The notes under the pieces were generated by a model. The model saw only the letters and a program-made list of their open reading frames with translations. It ran no database searches and was not told the origin of the DNA. Positions 36,923-47,572 of a stretch of DNA of 64,000 bases are shown in pieces. Every line of letters begins with the position of its first letter. Position 1 is the first letter of the stretch. Made by a program: the position numbers and the translations under genes. Where the stretch lies: the NCBI GenBank assembly GCA_041396125.1, contig JAWKZG010000003.1, positions 310,001-374,000 of the forward strand. The letters run 5' to 3'. The DNA comes from JAWKZG01 sp041396125 (GTDB taxonomy: Bacteria; Pseudomonadota; Gammaproteobacteria; Competibacterales; Competibacteraceae).

Positions 36923-37528
36923 TCAGCGACGTAACCAGGCAGCCCAGAAACGCTTTTTTTTCAAGCGTTTCTGAGTAGGCTCAAATCCTTTACGGTAACG
37001 CAGCACTCGAGCCGGATTACCCGCAGCTATAGCCGCTTTCGGTATATCGCGGGTTACTACGCTGCCAGCACCGACCACGGCACCTTCGCCAATCGTAACT
37101 CCTTGCAGGACCGTCGCTCCAGCAGCAATCCATGCCCCTCGACCGATATCAATTGACTGATAAGTGAGGGGATTACGCCAGATGCTAAGGTGCGCACCAT
37201 CAATTAAATGACCGGCAGAAAGGATTTTGACATGCGAACCAATCAATACCTCGTCACCAATGCGTAGTCCACCTTCACCCGAAAGATAGCAAAACGAATT
37301 AACGATGACATGATTGCCGAAAATCAGGTTGGTATCGGGATGTTGGGCGGGGTCCCCCAAGACGAGGCGGATGTGATCATACAGGCTGACATCTTGCCCT
37401 AAAAAAATGCCATGATCCTGCATTTGCCGCTGTTCGCGCAGTATAGTAACAGAAGGTGAGATACGACAGTTCTCACCAATAGCATCAATGCCCGGAAAAG
37501 TGGTCGTAACAGGAGGAACACCTAACAT
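36923..37528 (-). CDS. Hexapeptide-repeat acyltransferase
   Basis: Left-handed beta-helix O-acetyltransferase of the WcaF/maltose-acetyltransferase type, 201 residues, probably acetylating a sugar of this cluster's glycan. The hexapeptide repeats are clear: IDAIGENCRISPSVTIL, LRIGDEVLIGSHVKILSAGH, then IDIGRGAWIAAGATVLQGVTIGEGA and VVGAGSVVTRDIP followed by AAIAAGNPARVLRYR. The catalytic His is in SAGHLIDG. The C-terminus is basic. Intact. Confidence 0.88.
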   Translation of the reverse strand: MLGVPPVTTTFPGIDAIGENCRISPSVTILREQRQMQDHGIFLGQDVSLYDHIRLVLGDPAQHPDTNLIFGNHVIVNSFCYLSGEGGLRIGDEVLIGSHVKILSAGHLIDGAHLSIWRNPLTYQSIDIGRGAWIAAGATVLQGVTIGEGAVVGAGSVVTRDIPKAAIAAGNPARVLRYRKGFEPTQKRLKKKRFWAAWLRR

Positions 37529-37537
37529 CAGCGATGA

Positions 37538-38386
37538 TCATTGCTGTTGTAGTGCTGAGGATACATCATTAATCAAAAGATTAACCGGCCATTTCTTTTT
37601 GAGTTCATTGATTAGCGCTCTATAACGCTGTTTATTGCAATGTTTTAGATATTCTTCTGTAATAATGTTTTGAACCGCATCGTATGAATCGAGAATCGGC
37701 TCTCGCCGTGCCATAATCTGATACAGGTTCACCAGCCCGGAGTGTTCTACAACAGGGCCAATATACTGACCGATTTCAGCGCTAACAAACTGATCGTAAA
37801 CCGAATTTTCGTCATCCTGGATAGCAATATAGCCTACATCACCTGCTTTCGATTTACTTAATTCATCCTGAGAATACTTTGCTACCGCTGTCGGAAAATC
37901 TATTACGTTATCTGCCAGTTCGTCTCTGATTTTTAATAGTTTATCTTCAGCATTTTTTATGTCTTTAACAGTTTTGGCTTTAAGGCTGATTCTCCGTGCC
38001 CGAACGTAGTAAGGGGTTGAAAACAACTCAGGGAAATCCTGATAAAACATTTTTAACTGAGCTTCTCCCGGCTGCTCACAAGCTTCGAGTAATTTGCCGC
38101 GCACTATTCTTGAATACAATAAATCATTTCTGACAGCATCATCAGGCCGCTTAATCTGCTGCGCTTCACCTTCCCAGACTAGCAATTTCTGCTCAATCAG
38201 GACTGTAAGTAGTTTTTCAGGCCCGTTCGGTGTACTAAGATATCCTCTTAAATTCATGGATTTTTTTGCAAAATTATGCAGATCATCCACTGTAATTTTA
38301 TCGTTGCCCACTGTAGCAAGAGTTTCGGATGCCTGACAGGCCCCTCCCAGCAACAAAAGAACAAGGAAAGCTATATTCTTCATCAT
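37538..38386 (-). CDS. Parvulin-type peptidyl-prolyl isomerase (EpsD-like)
   Basis: A 282-residue exported folding factor. The N-terminus IAFLVLLLLGGACQASETLA is a signal sequence; GGAC is only a weak lipobox, so periplasmic or lipid-anchored is open. A SurA/PrsA-like helical part has KLLTVLIEQKLLVWEGEAQ. The PpiC domain spans about 125-230 (VRARRISLKAK, FPTAVAKYSQDELSKSKAGDVGYI, SGLVNLYQI). Such isomerases of the EpsD/PrsA kind occur in exopolysaccharide loci. The client may be the secreted protein encoded two genes upstream; that is inference. Confidence 0.8.
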   Translation of the reverse strand: MMKNIAFLVLLLLGGACQASETLATVGNDKITVDDLHNFAKKSMNLRGYLSTPNGPEKLLTVLIEQKLLVWEGEAQQIKRPDDAVRNDLLYSRIVRGKLLEACEQPGEAQLKMFYQDFPELFSTPYYVRARRISLKAKTVKDIKNAEDKLLKIRDELADNVIDFPTAVAKYSQDELSKSKAGDVGYIAIQDDENSVYDQFVSAEIGQYIGPVVEHSGLVNLYQIMARREPILDSYDAVQNIITEEYLKHCNKQRYRALINELKKKWPVNLLINDVSSALQQQ

Positions 38387-38392
38387 CCGGCT

Positions 38393-39595
38393 CTAAAACT
38401 GTATGGTTTTCATATTGTCAACAATAGGTCCAAAAAAAATTTCGATTTGATTACCTGCGGAATTGGCAAATATTAAATCCATCTGATTATCGCCATCGAT
38501 ATCCATAAACTGCAAATCTTGCGGCATGCTACCTAGTGTTGCACGGCGCCAGTATGACCATGTACCGCCATCAACCCGCTGTGCAACTATGACAGCCTCC
38601 CATTCCGCTAACGCGAGAATAGTTTCTTTGCTGTCTGAATCTCGATGAACGGCAGCAGAAATGTAGCCATTGCTTTGTGCCGGAATGGATTCGGTGCCGC
38701 TAATTTGGCCTTTACCGTCACCGTAATAAATAGCGGCTGATTTCCCCAGTTCCAGAGCAATCAACAAATCCGAATGACCATCGCCATCAATATCGCCAAC
38801 GGCTGTTTCACGCGGGCGACTGCCTGTTTGGCCGAGCAAGACATCAACTTTGAACTCACGCTGGCCTACATTTTTGGCCCAACGCACCGAGTCTGATTGC
38901 CAATCACTCCAGATAATATCCAGCAGACCGTCATTGTCCCAGTCAACCACTTTGGGGTAGGTTGGATCCTGACCTGCAGCAAGAAACTGTAGCTGAACAG
39001 ATAAATCGGATTGCTGCCATAATACTGTGACTCGCGTCCCTTCATAAGGGCCTGAAATTAAATCAGGCAGACCATCCTGATCAAGATCAGCAATTATCAG
39101 CGATTGAGGAGGGTCGTCGGTAAGTAGTACATTGATTTTCTGTAAAGTGTCACCTTGATAACGCCAGACTTCAATTTTCTTCTCGCCCTCAGCGGTCACA
39201 AGCAGCTCATTGATAGCGCCATCCTGATCCCAATCAACCCAGCGCACTGCATCAGGATGAAACCCGGTCTTTCCTTCTGCAAGCGGTATTACTTCGCGTT
39301 CAGTGCTAATGGACCAGAGCTGCAAATAACTATCCGCATGGCTTAATCCAGCGAGTAAGGCACCATCCTCTGTTTTCAGTACGGAGGTGCTCCATGGGGC
39401 CGGTATTTCCAGCACCATTGTATTTTTTGTCTGTGGCGCAACAACACGATTTGCAGACTTGGATGAAGCCAGGTCCTGAGTAGCTTGCTGGCTGGAAGGC
39501 GATGCGTCCTGTTGCGGTGGTGCAGCCTGATCGCATCCTGACAATAGAGCGATCAGCGACAAGAGTGCCGCCCAAGAAAATGGCTTTCGATGCAC
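38393..39595 (-). CDS. FG-GAP/VCBS repeat lipoprotein
   Basis: About 400 residues. The lipoprotein signal SWAALLSLIALLSGCDQ has lipobox LLSGC. After a Gln/Ser-rich linker comes a beta-propeller of FG-GAP/VCBS repeats with calcium-type loops: DWDQDGAINELLV, DLDQDGLPDLISG, DWDNDGLLDIIWS, DIDGDGHSDLLIA and DIDGDNQMDLIFA. I place the start at the GTG at 39595, because an ATG at 39637 lies inside the terminator stem of the upstream gene. It is probably outer-membrane anchored and involved in binding or assembly of surface material. No enzymatic motif seen. Confidence 0.75.
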   Translation of the reverse strand: MHRKPFSWAALLSLIALLSGCDQAAPPQQDASPSSQQATQDLASSKSANRVVAPQTKNTMVLEIPAPWSTSVLKTEDGALLAGLSHADSYLQLWSISTEREVIPLAEGKTGFHPDAVRWVDWDQDGAINELLVTAEGEKKIEVWRYQGDTLQKINVLLTDDPPQSLIIADLDQDGLPDLISGPYEGTRVTVLWQQSDLSVQLQFLAAGQDPTYPKVVDWDNDGLLDIIWSDWQSDSVRWAKNVGQREFKVDVLLGQTGSRPRETAVGDIDGDGHSDLLIALELGKSAAIYYGDGKGQISGTESIPAQSNGYISAAVHRDSDSKETILALAEWEAVIVAQRVDGGTWSYWRRATLGSMPQDLQFMDIDGDNQMDLIFANSAGNQIEIFFGPIVDNMKTIQF

Positions 39596-39610
39596 GATAA
39601 AACTCTGGCA

Positions 39611-39646
39611 AGAAAAAGGGAGGGCGCGGTTACGCACTCTCCCTTT
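39611..39646 (-). terminator. Intrinsic terminator after the secreted-protein gene
   Basis: On the minus strand AAAGGGAG..GCG-TAAC..CGC..CTCCCTTT forms an 8-bp plus 3-bp stem with a small internal loop, followed by TTTTTC. It lies about 55 bases after the 301-residue protein's stop, and would limit read-through into the FG-GAP lipoprotein gene. Confidence 0.75.
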
Positions 39647-39698
39647 GAAAGAAGGGTCTTTGCTGCGGATTTAAAACCAACAGCAAAGTAAACTTGAT

Positions 39699-40604
39699 TT
39701 AGTCGTTATGAAGAATCGGGTTCAACACGGTTTGTGCCGCACCGAAAGCCTCGGAGTAGTAGACAGTGAAGCTGGCGATGCCATCTTCTTCACCGCTCTT
39801 ACTCGCTACCGTGCTCAAATCCCAACGAATAAAGCCGGCTTTGAAACCAATCGGCTTATTGATGGCTTTGCTGTCGACAACGTTCAATTCTTTGTTAGGC
39901 AGATCCAAGGTGGTCGAGGCACGGTTTTGATCGGTATCGTAAATATTAACAGTATACGAACCCGACACATCCTGAGCACTCCAGATCACAATGTCAGAAA
40001 CTTCAATATCATCAACATAGTTCAGATATAGAATGTCGCCGTCATTCGCCTGTGCACCGGCATACAGACCAACAACTGAATCTGGACCTAAATCGATAAC
40101 ATTAGCGCCAAGTTTCAGATCATGCAGATACAAAGGAATGGCTGGAATATAAGCAACGTCATCCTGCCCTGGAAACACCTGGAATGCATTACCGGCCAAG
40201 CACGGAGCTGCAGATTCGCCGATGATCAGATCACTGCTGACCACACTGCTATGCACGAAAACATAGTAGCCCAGCTGGGGATCACCCGGGAATTTCGGTC
40301 CATTGTTGAACTTACCAGCCGCATCGCCGATGGTATCGCTGTGCGAAAAGGCAACCCAGTCGTTTTTGCTGGTTTTGAATTCACCATCAATAACGTGTTT
40401 GGTATCAACATCAAAGAAAGTCCAATAAACGGTACCGCCACAAGCATCAGTCAAGCTGATTGCAGTCGAGGTTGAACCATCTTCAGCCCAGAGAGCATGG
40501 GGCACCAATACGCCCGATGCAAACTCGCTCGCATTAAGAGCGTGTGCAGCAGACGAAACTCCCAGCACGCTGGACACAGCCAAAGCTAGCGTAATTTTTT
40601 TCAT
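39699..40604 (-). CDS. Secreted protein of unknown function
   Basis: A 301-residue exported protein I do not recognise. A Sec signal peptide (KKITLALAVSSVLGVSSAAHA) is cleaved before LNASEFASGVLVPHAL. The mature protein is acidic, beta-rich and has only two cysteines (TDACGGTV and AAPCLAGN), which may form a disulfide. LGPDSVVGLYAG and IRWDLSTVAS are further landmarks. It has a good sigma-70 promoter, an ACAGGAG ribosome-binding site, a long leader and its own terminator, all signs of high expression. It could be a surface or matrix protein linked to the adjacent glycan genes. Confidence 0.7.
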   Translation of the reverse strand: MKKITLALAVSSVLGVSSAAHALNASEFASGVLVPHALWAEDGSTSTAISLTDACGGTVYWTFFDVDTKHVIDGEFKTSKNDWVAFSHSDTIGDAAGKFNNGPKFPGDPQLGYYVFVHSSVVSSDLIIGESAAPCLAGNAFQVFPGQDDVAYIPAIPLYLHDLKLGANVIDLGPDSVVGLYAGAQANDGDILYLNYVDDIEVSDIVIWSAQDVSGSYTVNIYDTDQNRASTTLDLPNKELNVVDSKAINKPIGFKAGFIRWDLSTVASKSGEEDGIASFTVYYSEAFGAAQTVLNPILHND

Positions 40605-40929
40605 GGATGACTCCTGTTTTTCAACGAAAAAAGCAATTTCGAATATGAACCCAAGAACATGTACTAAAGGATTTTAGACCTGAGCGACAAGCAAACCAAC
40701 AGTTTTTCAAATTCTCAAATCCCCAGCGTCCCTATTGATTATATAAAGGTTGGTCTAATCTACAACATTTTATAACCAAAACGCAACGCTTTCTCAAAAA
40801 AACCACAAATCCCGGTCAATCTGTTACATCCCTGATAATTGGTCTAGTGTCAAATATACTACATTGCAACTCAACTAGGGACAAATAATCTCTGCACCAC
40901 AACCACAATCTCAGATGGGTTGTCACGCC
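40605..40929. other. Leader and promoter region of the secreted protein
   Basis: A 325-bp AT-rich gap. It contains the promoter at 40738-40765 and an untranslated leader of about 125 bases before ATG 40604. TTGGTCTA occurs twice (about 40751 and 40839), which may be chance. I see no gene. Confidence 0.5.
40738..40765 (-). promoter_or_regulatory. Sigma-70 promoter of the secreted-protein gene
   Basis: Minus-strand TTGTAG (40765-40760), a 16-base spacer and a perfect TATAAT (40743-40738). The inferred start is near 40731. Confidence 0.65.
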
Positions 40930-41367
40930 TTATGACCCTAATCGCGGTTTAGGCGGAGAATGATACCATTTCCCATCTATTTCTACCCAGCTATCCTTCA
41001 GTTTCGTTGTCAAAGGCTCCATCATGCCAGGTACCACGATTTGCATCTCCAGAAGTGCGATTGCCTGCTCAGGTGCGACGACTTCAACATTCAAAACCGC
41101 GACTTCTTCGTAAATCAGCTTGCCTGTGCCACGCACATATTTTGATAGCGGCACTGTACCATTCGCTTTAACGACTTCATATTCATAGGCCAGCACTGCA
41201 TCACCTGAAACTTTAGCATCCCAATAAGCACGGACACGCTGCTCCAAACTCTGATCAGCTTGAGCAAAAGGCACGATGCAGACTATGCCCACTATAACGA
41301 ACATCGTACTCACGACTAGACGGACATAGCCTGAGTGATGGAAAAAAAATGAAATCATTTGCTTCAT
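40930..41367 (-). CDS. Small exported protein, possibly NTF2-like
   Basis: A 145-residue protein with an N-terminal hydrophobic segment (VVSTMFVIVGIVCIVPFAQA) that looks like a signal peptide cleaved before DQSLEQRVRAYWDAKVSGD. The mature part (YWDAKVSGDAVLAYEYE, then strands ending KDSWVEIDGKWYHSPP) has the look of an NTF2-like fold: one N-terminal helix followed by a curved sheet ending in a W.DGKWY strand. Function unknown. Upstream-most gene of the second surface cluster. Start ATG 41367 chosen over a more distal one. Confidence 0.65.
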   Translation of the reverse strand: MKQMISFFFHHSGYVRLVVSTMFVIVGIVCIVPFAQADQSLEQRVRAYWDAKVSGDAVLAYEYEVVKANGTVPLSKYVRGTGKLIYEEVAVLNVEVVAPEQAIALLEMQIVVPGMMEPLTTKLKDSWVEIDGKWYHSPPKPRLGS

Positions 41368-41606
41368 AATCAATAATGTCAATGCCGTTTAGCAAACGTG
41401 CCTGAAAAAGGCGTTATTCTTAATAATCGAATACCCATCCACTTCAACACACATGAACTTAACCAGAAAATTCAAAAAGATAAAACCGATCACTGAAAGG
41501 CAGGGTAATCTAACACGCTTAGCATCTGAACCTTACTAATTAAGTATACCGGGTAAGACTCCTTAAGCCTATAGTTTCCTGCAACTTTCAGAGCAAAACA
41601 CCATGC

Positions 41607-44600
41607 TTAACTTGATGTTGAAATAACTTTTGGCTTACGACTGCGTCCCTGTAGAAAACGACGCAGAAATTTTGCCGTCTGTGAACCTTTGCGTACTTTG
41701 CTAAAATCCGTTGGTGAACCCTGCACAACGACCCGTCCACCCTTGTCGCCGCCTTCAGGTCCCATATCAATAATCCAGTCAGCCTCGGCAATAACATCCA
41801 GATTATGCTCGACCAGTATCACGGTGTTACCGGCATCCACCAGCCGGTGCAGCACCCGGATCAGTTTTTCCACATCGGCCATGTGCAAACCGATGGTAGG
41901 TTCGTCCAGAATATATAATGTGTGGTGGGATTTGCTGCTGCCGGCACCTGGCCGGACTACCTGAGGTTTCACCTTAGCCAGTTCTGTGACCAATTTGATA
42001 CGCTGCGCCTCGCCACCTGACAAGGTCGGGCTCTGCTGACCCAATGTCAAATACCCCAATCCGACATCTTGCAGCAAACACAAGGCATGATGAATGCTGC
42101 GATGAGCTTTAAAAAATACTACAGCTTCATCCACACTCATCTGTAAAATTTCGCCAACCGATTTACCACGCAAAGTGACGGCCAGCGTCTCACTATCGAA
42201 CCGCAATCCACCACAAAGTTCACAAGGCACTTTCACATCTGGCAGGAAACTCATCTCTATTTTTTGTATGCCCTGCCCTTCGCAGCTGTTGCAGCGCCCG
42301 CCAGAGGTATTGAAAGAAAACCGGCTGGCACTGTAACCACGCAGGCGCGCTTCCTGGGTATCGGCGAACAGGCGTCGGATATGATCCCAAAAACCGACAT
42401 ACGTTGCCGGGCAAGAACGAGGCGTTTTCCCGATCGGGGTCTGATCCACTTCCAGCAGACGCTGCACATCTTGCCAACCCTCGAGTGCGCGGCACCCCTG
42501 TACCTGGCCCGCGCTGGATTTTTTCTGGCGCTGGCCCGCCAGCAGTTTTTTGAGACTGCCGCCCACTATCTGCCGCACCAGCGTGGATTTGCCGGAACCG
42601 GATACGCCGGTTACGCAAACCAGACGCTGCAAAGGGATAGTTACATCGATATCTTGTAAATTGTTCAGGCGAGCACCACGGATAACAAGTGCGCTCCCGG
42701 CGCTTTGTTGTTCGCGCGGCGCTACCAGCGGATGTTGTAGTGGCTGGCGCAGAAACTGTCCGGTGGTGAGCGCGGACTGGCCATGATTGCCTCGATCCCG
42801 CCTGTCGCCACCACTTCGCCACCTTGCGAACCGGCACCCGGCCCCAGGTCAATAATATAGTCGGCGCGCCGGATGGTGTCCTCGTCGTGTTCGACCACCA
42901 GCACGGTATTACCTTTATGCTCCAACCGACTCAAGGTATCCAGCAGCATTTTATTATCGCGCGGGTGCAAACCAATGGTGGGCTCATCCAGGATATAACA
43001 CACACCCCGCAGATTCGATCCCAATTGTGCTGCCAGCCGAATCCGCTGCGCCTCGCCACCAGACAAGGTCGGGGCGGTCCGATCCAGGCTCAAATAAGAC
43101 AGCCCAACTTCGCGCAAAAACGCCAGCCGGGCACGCAACTCAGTCAAGATATCGCGCCCGATACCGGCCTCGCGACCGTGCAGTTTCAGTCCCCGGAAAT
43201 AGCGTTCGGCCTCCTGCACAGATAATGCGGTCAAAGCGGCGATGGAACGATCACGGAATTTCACCGCCAGGGCCTGCGGGCATAAACGCTGGCCCTGGCA
43301 GCTGCGACATACCCGTGCTTCCCCTTCGTACCAGGCATTCCACCAGGCTTCCTCTCCGCTTTGCTCGGCATCAAAGCCGTCCAGCTGCAGCCCAGTGCCA
43401 TAGCAGCTCTCACACCAGCCGTGTTTAGAGTTATAGGAAAACAGACGCGGATCCAGTTCATTAAAGCTGCGACCACAGCCCGAGCAGGCACGACGGGTGG
43501 AAAAAATCCGTGATTTGCTGCTGGCAAGCACAATGACGCTGCCCTTGCCATAATCCAGTGCCCGGATCAAACCAGCCCGTAGCGCCTGCTCATGCTCAGG
43601 GGTGATGGTGAGAGTAGCAACCGGCAGTTCGATATCATGTTCCTTAAAGCGATCCAGTCGGGGCCAGTCAGCCGTAGGCAATAGTTCACCGTCAACCCGT
43701 AAAGCATCATAGCCCTTGCCCGCCGCCCATTTGGCCAGATCGGTGTAATAGCCTTTACGGGCAACGATCAGCGGTGCCAGTAGCTGAATTGTTTTACCTT
43801 TATAATCACGCAGAATTCGGGCAGCAATCTCGTCTGCGCTCTGTGGCTCAATCGGGACAGCACAATCCGGACAATACTGCACACCCATCTTGACAAACAG
43901 CAAGCGCAGAAAATGATAAATTTCCGTGAGTGTCGCCACCGTGGATTTGCGCCCGCCGCGGCTGGTGCGCTGTTCGATAGCAACAGTCGGCGGAATACCG
44001 TACAAAGCATCCATATCGGGCCGGGCAGCCGGTTGTACGAATTGGCGCGCATACGCATTAAGCGACTCCAGATAGCGCCGCTGCCCCTCGGCAAACAGAA
44101 TATCGAACGCCACGGTGGACTTACCCGAACCGGACACCCCGGTAATAACGGTAAACCCTTGCCGCGGGATATCCAGATCAATATTTTTCAGATTATGCTC
44201 GCGCGCGTTATGAATACGGATGGCATCTGCAGCCGCGCTAGCGCTCCGGGCAGGCACGGTATACGCTTGCGGGCTCGCTTCTGCTACCTGATCCAAGCCA
44301 CGCAAGCGCTGCAAAGCCGTTTGATAATCGCGCAATGCCACGCCGGTATGACTGACAGGGTTTGTCATGACCGTCGCCGGCGTACCTTCACAGACCAGTG
44401 TCCCGCCGCCCTCGCCGCCTTCCGGGCCGAGATCGATCAACCAGTCGGCAGCCTGTATCACATCCAGATTATGCTCAATCACGACAATGCTATTGCCGGC
44501 ATCCAGCAACCGCTGCAGCGCCTGCAACAGTTTGGCAATATCCTCGAAATGCAGCCCTGTTGTTGGCTCATCGAAAATAAACAAGGTACCGCCCGGTGAC

Positions 44601-47245
44601 GAGGCAGCCGTTTTGCTTTTGCGGGTTGCCGCCAGATGCCCTGCCAGCTTCAGACGCTGCGCCTCGCCGCCGGACAGCGTTGGCACTGGTTGCCCCAAGC
44701 GCAGATAATCCAGCCCGACGGCCGCCAGGGGTTCCAGCACCCGCTGCACATCCCGCTGCTGAGCAAAAAACTGCAATGCTTCAGATACGGTCAGTTCCAG
44801 CACATCGGCGATGGATTTGCCGGACAGCGCATCTTGCAGATAAATTTTGACTTCCAGCACCTCGGGTCGATAGCGACGACCATCACAATCCGGGCAACGC
44901 AGGTACACATCGCTCAGAAACTGCATCTCGACATACTCGAAACCATTGCCACCGCAACTTGGACAGCGGCCATTGCCGGAGTTAAAGCTGAAAGTTCCGG
45001 CACTGTAAGCACGCTCTTTCGCTAACGGTTCAGCAGCAAAAAGCTTGCGGATAGGCTCCAGTGCGCCCACATAACTGGCCGGATTGGAACGGGTTGTTTT
45101 GCCAATCGGCGACTGATCCACCATGACCACCTCCGTCAGGTGTTCATAACCGCTGATCGCCCGATGACGACCGGGCGGATCGGCAGGTTTACCCAGCTGT
45201 TTGGTCAGAGCATTGTACAACACATCCTGAATCAAAGTGGATTTACCGGAGCCGGATACGCCCGTCACGCAGACCAGACGGCGCAGCGGAATCGTGACAT
45301 CCATATCTTGCAGATTGTGCTCGGCAGCCCCGCGAATGATCAGCTTGGGATCGCGCCGCTTCGGTACCTGTGCAACACGTTCTGCGCCGATACGCAATTG
45401 ACCGGCCAGATATCGTGCGGTCAGCGAATCAGGCAATCCCTCGCGTTGCGCAACCAGTTGATCGGGCGGGCCGAAAAAAACGATCTCGCCGCCGCGCTCG
45501 CCGGGACCAGGGCCAAGATCGAGAATACGATCAGCAGCCAGCATAAGCTGCGGGTCATGCTCAACGACCAGCAAGGAATTACCGGCATCCCGCAAACGCT
45601 GCAACACCTCGATGATACGACCCATATCACGTGGATGCAGCCCGATAGACGGTTCGTCCAGCACAAACAGGGTATTGACCAGCGACGTGCCCAGTGCCGT
45701 TGTCAGATTGATCCGCTGCACTTCTCCACCCGACAGGGTGCGCGACTGCCGGTCCAGCGTCAGATAACCCAGCCCCACATCGGTCAGATACTTGAGCCGG
45801 GTACGAATCTCGCCCAGCAGTAATTCGGTTGCTTCATCCAGTGGGGCAGGCAACTGCAGTCCGGCGAAAAACGTATAACAACGAGTAATTGGCAACAGCA
45901 TGATATCGTGAATGCTCAAACCATCCAGACGCTGAAAATGTGCGTCCGGTACTATCACGCTGGCCGGTTTGAAACGCGCTGCCGGTGCCAGAACCGCGTC
46001 AGCGTCTTCCCGTCGACCCAGTCGCCACAACAATGACTCGGGCTTGAGGCGAGCACCCTGACAATCCGGACAGACATGATAAGCGCGGTATTTGGACAGC
46101 AGTACCCGGATGTGCATTTTGTAGGCTTTGCTTTCCAGCCACTCGAAAAATCGCCGCACGCCATACCAGACACCCTGTGTCCAGCCACCTTCGCCTTCAA
46201 TTACCCAGGCCTGCTGCTCAGCGCTGAGTTCGCGCCAGGGTTTATCGACCGGTACACCACGCTGGCGGGCAAATTTGATCAGATCGCGCTGGCATTCACG
46301 ATTGCTTTCTGTCTGCCACGGCTTGATCGCGCCTTCAGCCAGGGATTTGGCCGGATCAGGGATCACCAAATCGTACGCCACGCCAATGCTGCGACCGAAA
46401 CCTCGGCAACCCGGGCATGCCCCTACCGGCGAGTTAAACGAGAAAGTATTCGGAATGGGTTCCTGATAATGAATATCGCAGTCAGCACAATGCAAGCCAT
46501 TAGAAAATTTTCGGGTTTCAAGAATTTCACGATCAGCACTCAGACGCTGCACACTCAGTTTACCGCGACCAGCCCGAAAAGCGGCTTCCAGCGCTTCGAT
46601 CATACGGCCGCGCAAGTCGGTGTCATTGACCTGCAAGCGAACTCGATCCTGAATCACCGTCAGGTGCTGACCGTTTTGGCTGTGGATTCGGGTATACCCC
46701 TGGGCGGCCAGTAATTGGGTGATTTCATCAGCACTGAAATTATCCGGTATCGTAACCTCGAATGTGATCATCACGACTGAGCCAGCTGGCCACAGCGTAC
46801 TGAGAGAACGCCAAATGCTGTGCGGATCGTCGCGCCGTATTGGCTGACCGCAACCTCGGCAATAAAGTCGGGCCGCACGGGCAAACAAGAGCTTAAGATG
46901 ATCATTCAGCTCGGTCATCGTGCCCACAGTGGAGCGCGAGGTGCGCACCGGATTGGTCTGATCGATAGCGATTGCAGGCGGAATACCATCAATGCGCTCG
47001 ACCTGGGGTTTGTCCATCCGATCCAGAAACTGACGGGCGTAAGGCGAGAAGGTTTCAACATACCGCCGCTGACCTTCAGCATAAATCGTGTCAAATGCCA
47101 GCGATGATTTGCCTGAACCGCTGACCCCGGTTACCACGATCAATTCGTTTAGCGGTAAATCCAGATCCAGGTTTTTTAAATTGTGCTGACAGGCACCACG
47201 AAGCTGGATACAGGAACCGCTGTGCTGGCTAGAGGCTTTATTCAT
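41607..47245 (-). CDS. Double-length UvrA-like ATPase, one frameshift
   Basis: A tandem fusion of two UvrA proteins with four ABC modules. Walker A GVSGSGKS occurs near residues 40, 665 and 1040 and again near 42590. Each is paired with LSGGE(V/A)QR(I/L) and an LDEP(S/T)IGLH-type Walker B. UvrA marks include IYAEGQRRYVETFSPYARQF, CRGCGQPI and CPGCRGFG zinc motifs, and SFNSGNGRCPSCGGNG. The first 1,507 residues are one frame; a single frameshift near 42770 (after AIMASPRS) separates the last ABC module, which continues to 41607. Joined length is about 1,870 residues. Normal UvrA has about 940. The role may be nucleotide-excision repair or drug-adduct tolerance; housekeeping uvrA is presumably elsewhere. 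Confidence 0.85.
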
Positions 47246-47572
47246 ACTGTACTCAAAAGTTCAGAACGACAGACAATGACCTGCCGGCACCGATTAGATA
47301 GCAACGACCCCAAGCTACCAAACGGTATGCGGTCACTGGCTCAAACAACAAGGTTAAAATACGCTGCGACTGGAAAACGCTGTCTAACAACGATAACAGA
47401 GGCGTCAAGTGCTACGGCTGGCCACCACGCGAGTTGTATGATGGACTTTGCCCATTTAACCTGAACCGCCAGGATTGCAGTGCTAAATGCTCCGATTTCT
47501 GTGTTTAGGTTTGGCGATAGCTTACAGGACTGCTAAATTGCACAGCATCGTCCTCACCAGAAAGAGCAACGT
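47246..47572. other. Divergent intergenic region uvrA-like / SWIM gene
   Basis: 327 bp between two divergent starts. I see no gene, no convincing LexA box and no strong promoter, although both operons must start here. Confidence 0.4.

Noticed and set aside
39708..40475. Plus-strand open frames opposite the secreted-protein gene
   Set aside because: They mirror the minus-strand coding sequence and have no start signals of their own.
42220..42852. Arg-rich frame overlapping the end of the uvrA-like gene
   Set aside because: It is an alternative-frame shadow of the UvrA coding sequence and includes no independent motif.
47200..47300. A LexA box for the uvrA-like gene
   Set aside because: CTGTACTCAAAAGTTCAG has the wrong spacing for CTG-N10-CAG.
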